Shown: positions 25,001 through 37,000 of the stretch, in pieces
Layout of the letters: each line of letters starts with the position of its first letter
Position numbering within the stretch: the stretch's first letter is position 1
Origin: Mesocentrotus franciscanus
Taxonomy: Eukaryota; Echinodermata; Echinoidea; Camarodonta; Strongylocentrotidae
DNA length: 64,000 nt
Reading direction: 5' to 3'
Assembly (NCBI GenBank): GCA_037976565.1
Contig: CP137669.1
Coordinates: 36,482,912-36,546,911 of the forward strand
The notes under the pieces: model-generated
Databases searched by the model: none
Told to the model about the DNA's origin: nothing
Seen by the model: only the letters and a program-made list of their open reading frames with translations
Program-made: the position numbers and the translations under genes

Positions 25001-28000
25001 ATGCTAACTTTGATGAGCATGATATCCCATGTGATGTGATCTGGCTTGATATTGAACACACAGACGGAAAGAGGTACGCTAATCCTTCTTTTTCATAGTC
25101 TTGTCATTTTCAGTTGCAGTTTTCATTAACCTTTACAGTCATTTGGAGAAATGTCTTTGTTTCTATTATAACATACATATTCCTCCCTAAAACCAAAGTA
25201 TACATTTGATAGCCAAGAAACAAAATGTTTATTAAGATGTATGTGGCAACAATGGCATAATGAACATTTGTTTTTATCTTTCTTTCGTAGATATTTGACA
25301 TGGGATAATCATAAATTCCCAGACCCTGGGAGAATGTTGGATCATTTGGCTGCTAAGGGAAGAAAGGTAAGTTATCAATTAATTATTAGATATATGTATT
25401 TGAATAAAAATTATAAACTGTTGATTTGTTAGAGGGTAACACACTCCCATTCATACCCAATGTACCCAGTCATTCAATACATGTATGTTTTCCTTTTTTC
25501 CATTCTGTTTCAATTTGTTTTCTTATTTTAAATCATCACTATCATTATTTTGTTTGTATTTTTAACTGTTGTAGTTGTGCACCTTATGGACTTTTTGGTA
25601 ATCTGAACACTTTTGTACTTTTAGTGTTGTGGAAAATAAATGAACTTTTGAACTTGTACGTCTGGTTGTAAAGAATGGATACTTTGTAGAATGTCTCTAT
25701 TGATTGCCTCCCTATGTAGATGGTAACCATTGTGGATCCACACGTCCACCGAGACAACAACTATCACATGTACAAGGAAGGCAAAGACAACGATTATTTT
25801 GTCCACAAACAAGATGGCAGTGAATACGAGGGCTGGTGTTGGCCAGGTAAGCGCTTTCTATGAATTTTGGAGTGAAGCCATAGATTGCCACGTTGTGTAG
25901 AGTATATATATCATATACACTTTATACTTGTGACAGAAGTAAACTGGGGTAAACTACTGATTGTTTCACTTGTCTACTAAAGCAGGCAAATAGTTAACAG
26001 CCTGACAGTGTTGACATGAAATAGTTGGGGGCCCATGTGCATCAAGGTGGTGTAAAACCTGTATGTCAACTATTACATTTTATTATGTTATTTGACATGT
26101 TGTGGACACAACAGTGTTTAATAGAATGAATAAATTGGAACTAGCATGTTTTGAGCTTAAAGGTTGCTCTCTTTACAGTTTACATAGCATGCTGTTTACT
26201 GCATGAATGACTTGATATATTATCATCTCTTCTTTTACATGCATGTGCAGTATTCAAGTTTAAGCTGGATTAAAATTTGTGTGTACAATTTAAGCTGAAT
26301 TTTGAGTTCTGAAACCAATTTTAAAGGCCCTATCTGATGAAAATACAACCTTTTATCAATGGAAAGCTGAATGAACTTAGAATACAAATATAAAGGAATT
26401 CAAAATATTTTTCCTTTCAGTATTGCACAAAAGCGAATTAAAACTTACAGGTCAACAGGGGTCAAATTTGCCGCAGTTACAGTGATGACATGATATGTGC
26501 ACCCAATCGGCTCGCCTATATAGCTGAGGCGATGAGCCGTGCTTAATTAATGCAAAGTCATTGTGAATATGCGTACTCCATATATGATGATGTCATCAAT
26601 TCGATAGCAAGTTTTAAGGTCGAAGACTCCCGATTTTCATTGCTTTAGATTTCAAGTTTTCAGAGAGCTGTTCCTCGTCTGACAGGCACTAATTTTTCAC
26701 TTCCGACAGGGTCTTTAACCTTTTCACTGTATGTATGGGAGTGCAATGTGGTCTTGATGAAGTGATATCATGTTTGAGCCCTCTCCTTTCCTTCCATTTC
26801 TCAGGTTCATCTAGCTACCCAGACTTCACCCGCAAGGACGTCCGTGATTGGTGGGCAAGCCGGCTGAGCCATGACAGCTATGAGGGCAGTCGTCCCAACC
26901 TGTTCAACTGGAACGACATGAACGAGCCGTCTGTGTTCAACGGTCCTGAGGTCACTATGCACAAGGATGTCGTCCATGCCAATGGCTGGGAGCATAGAGA
27001 TGTGCACAATCTGTACGGACTGTACTTTGTAAGTAGTCTTCCCTTTCAGATGTGGTCATAAATTTGAAATTGGATATTATCGATCAAGATTCTCCTGTTT
27101 GATGGAAGTTTTGAAACATATGGAAGAAATCAGTATAGGAATGAATATTTATGTCGTTTAGAACCTTTCATATTTAGCACTTTGAATAGGATTTTACAAC
27201 AAAAAATCTTTTACCCTCTAAATAAATTTTCTACAGAGTAATTCTCAACAAAAGTGGAGTGTTGTGCCTAATTGAATCATAACAATAATGCTCTCAGTAT
27301 AAATGCCAGTCTTCATACAGTGGCTTATTTTGAACTCTTGATTTGTTTTTATTTCTGCTCTCTTTTACCCCATAGCACATGGCAAATGCTGAAGGCCAGA
27401 TACAGAGATCTGGTGGCACGGAAAGACCATTTACTCTTTCAAGAGCCTTCTATTCTGGAACACAGAGATACGGTAAGCGATTGCCAAGATTACATGTATG
27501 ATTCTCAAATAACCGTCAACACAAGTCATCAGTCACGTTATTTGTTCTTCAAGGATCTTCTTTATACTTTTCAGATATTGTAAAGTCCATTTTCCATAGT
27601 TTGATAACATTTTAGAGCTACTACTAATTGGGAAAACAGAAAAGAAAACAGTCTGAAAAAAACTTGTTATAGTAGAAAACAAAGAATTTTGAAGATTAGT
27701 ATGGCAAAATTTATACAGACTTTCTTAAACTGTTATTGTACATAAAATGTCTATGGTAATGTTTTCTTATTCCTCTTTTAACTAATATAAGACAATTTAA
27801 TTCATTTCCCACAATATGCCCCCTCCCCAATTGAAATATATATTTATGCACAGTTCTTTCAAAGAAGGCTTTTAAAGAAATGTTCATCCAAAGTGTTGAT
27901 GTAGATGTTGCATTTTTTTAATTTCTCTCTCTGTAGGTGCTATCTGGACTGGTGACAATGCAGCAGAGTGGGGTCACTTGAAGGCTAGCAACCCTATGCT

Positions 28001-31000
28001 GCTCAGCATTGGTCTAGCAGGAATCCCATTTATAGGAGGTCAGTATCATGAATATTTATTTTGTATTATACTAAAGGGGAGTATTCATGAATATTCAGTG
28101 GTATCTGGTATCATAGGTCAGTAGTCATGAATATTCAGTAGTTATGAATTTGGAGCCACTTGAAGGCTAGTAATCCTATGCTGCTTAGAATTGGTGTAGC
28201 AGGATTCCCACTTTGTAGGACAGTAGTCATTAATGTTAAGTGGCATCTTGTGTTATGGGTCAATCATTAATGTTCAGTGATATCTGTTAATTTAGGTCCA
28301 TAATCATGAATTCAGAGTCACATCTTTTTGAGCACTAGTATTAAATTAAAAATGCTGTCATTATAGGTGGTCAAAATTCAAAATGTACTGACTTTCTACA
28401 TCATGATAGGCAATCTTTTGATAGCACTTTGAAATGTGATGGAAGGCCAATGATTATTAGCCAAAAGCTTAATGTTTATAATCTAGTTTATAGTATATGT
28501 GCTGAGAGAAGGGTGTATTTACGATGCCTCTTGTTTTATTTCATTTTTCCTGTAGCTGATGTTGGTGGTTTCTTCAAAAACCCAGATGAAGAATTGCTCA
28601 CCAGGTGGTATCAGGTATGAATCTCTGATTATCATCTCCTTTATCAACTTTATCATCATCATCATCATCATCATCAATAACATCATCATCATCATTTTCA
28701 TCATTATCATCATCTTCAATACCAATATCATAATCATCATCATCATTCATCATCAATACCAATATCATCATCATCATTCATCATAATCATCGTCATCATT
28801 TATCATAATCATTATCATCATAATCGTTCATTAATCGATCCATATTTACAACAGTAGGGCAAAACGAGGGCAAGTATTGTAGACATTGTTCTATTGTATT
28901 GCTTTCCTCCATTTCCTAGGTAAGCAATCACATTGTACCTATCATGCTTATCTGATACAGACTATTTCCGTGTTCCCTATTTACGTTTGAATTGTGAGGT
29001 GCCTGGATGTAGGACGTCGCTCGTATTGTTCGATGTAACGCCATTGATGTTACGCCATTGATGTTATGTTGTTATTATGTTTTATAATTTGTATAATTAT
29101 GTACATTGCTTGTAATACACCTGTACCAGTGAGCAACGAATTTCCATTTTTATGGACAATAAATCAATTCAATTCAATTCAATTCAATTCATTATTATCA
29201 TCAACACCAACATCTCATTTTCATCATCATAAATATCATCATTTTTTTATGCCTCCGCCACCGAAGGTGGTGCCGGAGGCATCATGTTTTTGGGTTGTCC
29301 GTCCGTACGTCCGTCCCGTTTGACCGTTATCACAATATCTCAAGAACCATTTAAGATTTAAACTTAAGACTCGGGAATAGTATTTATCACCATAGGAAGA
29401 CGATCTGATTAGATTTTGGAGTACGTAGGTCAAAGGTCACAGGTCACAGAGGTCAACTTATGAAATTCCTTGTATTGAGTTTGTTAGTGCGATATCTCAA
29501 GAACCATTTGAGATTTAAACTTCAAACTTAAGGATAGTATGTATCACCATAGGAAGACGATCTGATTAGATTTTGGAGCACGTATGTCAAAGGTCAAGGG
29601 TCACAGAGGTCAACTTATGAAATTCCATACATTGAGATTGTTATCATGATATCTCAAGAACCACTGGAGATTTAAACTTCAAACTTAGTGATAGTGTGTA
29701 TCACTATAGGAAAACAATCTGATTATATTTTGGAGCACGTAGGTCAAAGGTCAAGGGTCATAGAGGTCAACTTATGAAATTCCATACATTGAGATTGTTA
29801 TCATGATATCTCAAGAACCACTGGAGATGTAAAACTTCAAACTTAAGGATAGTATGTATCACCATAGGAAGACGATCTGATTAGATTTTGGAGCACGTAG
29901 GCCAAAGGTCAAGGGTCACAGAGGTCAACTTATGAAATTCCATACATTGAGATTGTTATCATAATATCTCAAGAACCACTGGAGATTTAAACTTCAAACT
30001 TAATGATAGTGTGTATCACCATAGGAAGACAATCTGATTAGATTTTGGAGCACGTAGGTCAAAGGTCAAGGGTCACAGAGGTCAACTTATGAAATTCCAT
30101 ACATTGAGATCGTTATCGCGATATCTCAAGAACCACTGGAGAATTTTCACTTCAAACTTAATGATAGTATGTATCACCATAGGAAGACGATCTGTTTAGA
30201 TTTTGGAGCATGTAGGTCAAGGGTCACAGAGGTCAACTTGTGAAATTCCATGTCTTCAGCTCGTTTAATATGACTTTACATTTGATATTCGATATGATGT
30301 AATTTTAATGGAATTTCTGAAAGGATTATGCTTTTATTGCAAGACTTTTCGCCTGTAGAGTATGACGTCACTCGGTGTTGAGGCTGGTGTTGAGCTATCG
30401 ATAACGCGATCGGTATCGTCCTTCTAAACTGACCGTCGGTGTTGGAGCTCGGTTTAGCAGCCTTTCCATGCTCTCAACACCAACACCAACACCGAACACC
30501 GTACTTGAAATCACTCAATGTCTTATGGGTACACAGTTCATGAGAAAAAGCAAAAGGCACTGACAATTGAATTTCATATGCAGCGCATGTCATTCTTTAA
30601 AAAAAAATCAAATGAAAACGAGCTTTAATTCTTTATAATGGCAATACATGGTTACTTTTTATGCCTCCGCTACAAAGTAGCCGGGAATTATGTTTTCTGG
30701 TTGTCAGTCCGTGCGTACATACGTGCGTGCGTACGTGCGTCTGTGCGTGCGTGCGTCTGTGCGTCACGTCCCGTTCTCGTGATCGCGTTATCTCAAGAAC
30801 CAATTGATGGATTACCGCCAAACTCAGGTCATGTATGTATCTTGCAGAGCTAATGAACTGATTAGATTTTGGGGTCACGAGGTCAAAGGTCACAGGGCTC
30901 ATTATGTATGCAAAAATAGCTCGTGATCGCGTTATCTCAACCGATTGATGGATTACCGCCAAACTTGGGTCCTGTATGTATCTTGCAGAGCTAATGAACT

Positions 31001-34000
31001 GATTAGATTTTGGGGTCACAAGGTCAAAGGTCACAGGGCTCATTATGTATGCAAAAATAGCTCGTGATCGCGTTATCTCAAGAACCGATTGATGGATTAC
31101 CGCCAAACTTGGGTCATGTATGTATCTTGCAGAGCTAATGAACTGATTAGATTTTGGGGTCACGAGGTCAAAGGTCACAGGGCTCGTTATGTATGCAAAA
31201 TAGCTTGTGATCACGTTATTTCAAGAATCGATTGATGGATTACCGCCAAACTTGGGTCATGTATGTATCTTGCAGAGTCAATGAACTGATTAGAATTGGG
31301 GGTCACGAGGTCAAAGGTCACAGGGCTCATTTTGTATCCTAAAATAGCTCGTGATCGTGTTATCATTAGAACCAACAGATGGATTACAATCAAACTTGAA
31401 TTTTAAAAATTGCTTCCATTTTGGTTTGTAAAATTGCTCTATGGCGGAGGCATTTTTCGACTGCGCGCAGTTGAAGTTCCATCTAGTTTACCAATATTTC
31501 TATTTTAGTCTGGAGCAGTATAATGGCTACCATCAAAATATTCTACATTATTATTATGATTATGATAATCACAACCACTATCACTATCAAGAAATCCAAA
31601 TGAAGTTCAACTTATTTCAAAATGAGTCAGTGATTATATTCATCCAGATTCATTGGAATAGTATGCTAAATGAAAATAGAAAAGTTTCTGAGTTTTTATT
31701 CAAAAGATCATCATAACATTATACTATTTACATCTTTTAACAACCAGGCTGGTGCCTACCAACCGTTCTTCCGTGCCCACGCTCACATCGACACCAAGCG
31801 TCGGGAACCGTGGTTGCTACAACCGGAGAACAAGCTCATCATACGTAATGCTATACGCGCCAGATACGCACTTCTTCCCTTCTGGTACACGCTCTTCTAC
31901 AATTCCTCACAAACTGGCCTTCCACCTATGAGGTATGTATGTGTCAATTTAGAGACCAATACCAACAAAACAAATTTCAATATTGATAAAATTCATGATA
32001 AATTCTCTTTGTGAATACCATTGTTTTTCTGATTGCCTTGTATGAATGTGAAACAGTAAAGAAAGACAAATGATAGTAACATCTTTAATAGCTGATGTTA
32101 TAATTTTAAGATGTGGTGTTGGAAGAAAATACTGAGAGAATCTGGAACATAAATCTGGAACTAAAGAATTTGTTAGAGATCAAATCGAAGAACATGCTAC
32201 TCTGTGTTGAAAGATAGAACATGCTCATAGCCAATTAAATTTGTTCATCTTAGTGCCTCATAGATGCTACATGGATATATGGTCATTATACGAACCTTAG
32301 AAAACCCTTGTTTAATTAAACATTGCCATGTATTTTCTTTTGTTTTCTAGACCAATGTGGATGGAATTTCCCAAAGACGCTGATACCTTTTCAATGGAGG
32401 ACCAGTACATGCTTGGTAAATTTGTTTGTTCAATGGTTAAAAAAGGGACGTTGAATTTATAATCATGAAGACGGTCACCTTTATACTCAACTGCAAGGTT
32501 TAATATAGTTCGTGAAATACATGGAAATTTATGGAGTTGAAATTCAGCAGACCTAATTGTTCACTAGATCAAGCCTGTAGTGTATGTTTTAAGTATAATT
32601 CAGAGTCCCCAGATTCTTTACATGAATTGCAAACAAAAAATATTTTAATTACATCTAGGTGACTTAAATATTTATAACTAATTGATTTATATGTTATTCA
32701 TACCTGTAGACCTTGTTTGGTCTCCGTCAGTGGCCAAAGGGAGGGAGATACGTGAGATAGAGAAATCATTTTCAGAAGGGAATATCACAAGATGTGACTG
32801 TTTTCTTCATGTTTTACTCTCTCTCTCTCCCTCTCTCTTTCTCTCTCTCTCTCTCTCCCTCTCCCTTTCTCTCTCTCTCCCTCTCTCTTTCTTTCTCTCT
32901 CTTTCTCTTTCTTTCTCTTTCTCTCTCTGAAATGACATGTTTATATTCTAGTCATACTGATATTTGATAGATTATAGATAAAGATAGCAAAGTTAAGAGC
33001 TTGCTTGCCACGTTTTGCCTTTTTGACCTGTGGCCTACAGGATTAGGGTCATACCCGTATTAACCCTAGGTTTAATGAGAGAGTTCAGTAGTTGTTGAAC
33101 TAAATCAGTTACATTCTAAGAAAATGTAATGCTACCATCTGTTTTGATATTCAGGTAACGCCTTACTGGTTAGCCCAATCGCAGATCAAGGATTAAGAGC
33201 TACTTCTGTGTATTTCCCTGGACATGATGTAAGTCAATAATTCAATACTCCTTTTTTTCTCTTTTTTTTCTCACCTTTATTTAAAAAAGTAAAGCCAGTT
33301 TACTGCACATCACATCGTATTAATAGTTCCATGCCTTGTGTAAGAGAGGAAAATATGGGGTTCAAAGTTTAACTGATGTAATTATAATATGGTGAACATG
33401 ATGATGATGATAATGACTGTGATGATGATGATGATGATGATGATGATGACTGATGATGATGATTGGTGATGATGATGATGATTGGTGATGATGATGATGA
33501 TTGGTGATGATGATGCTGTTGTTGATGATTGATTGATTTTGATGAGGATGATGACTGGGGAGGATGGTGATAAAAATGTTGATGATGATGATGATGATAA
33601 CAATTATTGTTGTTACTGATGATGATTTGATAATGAGAAAATACCAGTTAACTCTTGAGAGTTATTAGAAATTTCATTTTGGAGAGAAAAAAAGAATTCA
33701 CAGTGTATGTTCTCTCTGTAAGTTTTACTTCCCATATCTCTGAACGTATTTGCATCACTTGATTGGACTGATTTTAGAAGATTTTTAAGATTCTGTCTTT
33801 GTAAAGCCTAATATTCTCATTGTATCTTCTCTTTCTTTCTTTCTAGCCATGGTTTGATGTAGATACTTTCTTTGCATACCAGGGACCAGCTACTCATAAT
33901 GTGAATGCTGACCTAGATAAGGTATGCTGTCATTTAAATGTTGTTTTCATTATTATGTAAGTAAACACTGAAACCAAACTGGATATGTTATTTGATCGAC

Positions 34001-37000
34001 TTTAGAATAGGGAAGCATGCCTGTAGACCTTGCTTGGTCATATCAGTGGCCAAGGGAGGGGGATTTCCATGCAAGATTAAAAGTACACTGAATGGTTTTC
34101 ATGCTCTGTGGATGATCTCTCCTATCTATAGATGCCTACCTTTCTATGTTACAATCACTCAGTGTCAATCACGTTCATATGTTTGTATTAATGAAGGCCA
34201 ATGTATTGTATAAAAGTGATTTTCCAAATATTGATTGGATATAGTGTTTTAGCTTGTTCTGTGGAATAGGATGCTTGTGTGTTGACAGAATCTGAAGAAT
34301 ATTCTGATGTAGTTAATGCTGCAAAATATAAACACCCCCACATCTCCACAAAAACAAAAAAAAAGTATGTGTATAGTTCTTAATGAATGCTGATGCTCAA
34401 AACCTCACAGTGGCCCAAACAGTGGCACTATAACCCTTGTTCACAAATACAGTGAAACCTGCATTAATGACCACCTGTATAGAAAGACCGCATTTTTATT
34501 GTTTCCCTTGAATAATGTTTCTCATTGAAACATGTACTAAAGGAACCTGTGTCCATAAGGTCCACCTGTCTATAAAGACCTCTTTGAACATGAGATTCAT
34601 ACTTGTAATGCTTTAGATATGTATGCATTTAATAGTAAGTAAACATGTCCAGTCGTATAGGCTGCAAATCCCACATAGTTGCTATCCCATCCTGAAACAC
34701 AAAATAGAACATCAAGTTGGAAATTGGTGCTCATTGTAATAAAAGAGAAACAGAGAATGAAAACTGAAATTTGTTTCTTCAAACTTTTTAAAGATGTATA
34801 TTTGCAAATTGAGTGGCATAATTTGGGTTATGGAGTCAACTGTTAAGAAGTACAACTTACCTCCAAATACAACAGTTTTCCAGATCATGTTTCCTCAAAG
34901 TTTGTAATTCAACACTCTGACGGTAATTGCTCTGGACTTTATTTTGTTCAGGATATAGGATTGGAGTTAAGATTGTGTTTGGATTGCATGTTTAGACTTT
35001 GCAAAAGACTTTTACGTTAGAGTGAAGTACAGGGTTTAAAGGTACTATTTCCCATTTGCAGGCCAAAAAATGAAAAAGTTAAATTCCACCGGCATTTGAA
35101 AGATAATACTAATTTAAAACTTCCCTCAAAACGAAAGGGCTTGAAAATGTCTTTTTGTGGGAAAATAACAACCGTTAGTTGTCGAATCGACTTTAGTGAT
35201 TGCAATCCATTTAGTAAATAGTCTGATTTTCAGACCCTTGTACCTAATGGTCGTACGTTTTGTGCTGCGCAAAGATTCAATCAGTTTAATTTTGGCCATT
35301 ACAAGAAGTGGGTTATTGATGTAGACAAATGCTCATGTACCCATTACAGCTCATTTTATGTATGTTATTACCAAAGAAAAAAAGAAGTCAATCAGTCACT
35401 CAATAGTGTCTGACAATGAAGTCTAGAAAGTAAACAGGTTTCCTTGCATAATTTGAATACTAGGACACTGCTAACGTTTAAATTTCACAGATAGGACATA
35501 CGTGACATATTCATAATTCCTGCAAAGTCCTACAGAATTTGATGTTGGCTGCAAATGGGACATAGTATCTTTAAGTAAGAAATTTGGTTAGTGATAGAAA
35601 TTGACCAAAGAGTACTTGTCCCTGAAGCATGTGTCATAGAACCCACGATTGTCATTAGATTTATTCAAATTTTTGAAAATAACTTGAACTGGAAGTTGAA
35701 ACTTTACTCCTTCATTGCTTCTCATCTCTTCCCCTCCCCCCTCCCCCCCCCCTTTCAGATCCCAGTCTTCCAACATGGTGGGTCCATTGTCCCCCGGAAG
35801 GAGAGGGTCAGGCGATGTTCATCACTAACCGTCGATGACCCTTACACTCTGACTGTAGCCTTGAATAATGCTGTAAGTTTATGTGTTCAATATAATAATT
35901 GCTATTTAACATTATCTTTTTTATGCATAATGCCACATTCTTTATTTTCATAGTTATTATTGAAATATGTCATTGTACATTTTTGTAGCCTTGTTTCATT
36001 TTTTTCTTATTTACTGTAAATATGACAATTTGAAGAAAAAGTAAATATGACAAATTTTTATTTGACTTTTTCCAGGTCTTTTTTTTTTTTTTTAACAATA
36101 AAACCGAAATTGAATTTAATTAAATTAAATGTGTTTCTGTAGATGCCTGTCAATGCCATTGTCCTGTCCATAATACATGTAGTTTCAATGTTCAGGGTTG
36201 TTATTTGATCGACTTAAGAATAGGGAAGCCGGGAGGGAAGCATGCCTGTAGACCTTGCTTGGTCATATCAGTGGCCAAGGGAGGGGGATTTCCATGCAAG
36301 ATTAAAAGTACATTGGATGGTTTTCATGCTCTGTGGATGATCTCTCCAATCTATAGATACCAACCTTCCAATGTTACAATCACTCAGTTTTAGAAGCTTT
36401 CATTTGATTGTATTATGTAAGGCCAATGTAATGTATTAAAATGATTTTCCAAATATTAATTGGATAGAGTGTTTTAAACTGCAGGATATTCTGATGTAGG
36501 TAATGCTGCAGAACATAAACACCCCCCCCTTGAAAAAAATACACATTGCATGTGTATAATTCTCAATGAACAATGCCTGAAGCACAATGTATTGCTGATG
36601 CTCAAAACCTCACAGTGGCCCAAACGCACTATAACCCTTGTTCACAAATGCAGAGAAACCTGCATTAATGACCACCTGTATAGAAAGACTGCATTTGTAT
36701 TGTTTCCCTTTAATAGTGTTTCTCATTGAAACATGTACTAAGGGAAACTGTGTCCATTAAGACCACCTGCCTATAAAGACCTGGGGGGGGGGTGTTTCAC
36801 AAAGATCCTAAGTCCAACTTAACTCTAAGTTGGACTTAAATATTATGGAGAGCCATTTGTAGCCTTAAAAAAAACTATATTCAAAAGCAGAAATTCAAGT
36901 ATTTCAGACTTTTCTTAAATTCCACATCGAGAACATGAAATCTCCTTGGTAATAGAAAATATGAATGATTTGAATCAACATTTTATGTCTTTTAAAATAA

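Noticed and set aside
29250..30260. Regularly spaced repeats considered as a CRISPR array
   Set aside because: The whole unit of about 157 bp is repeated with no unique spacers, and the DNA is animal.
30633..31214. 193-codon minus-strand frame with three near-identical protein repeats
   Set aside because: It is the translation of a ~145-bp tandem DNA repeat present elsewhere in reverse orientation; the unit is not coding.
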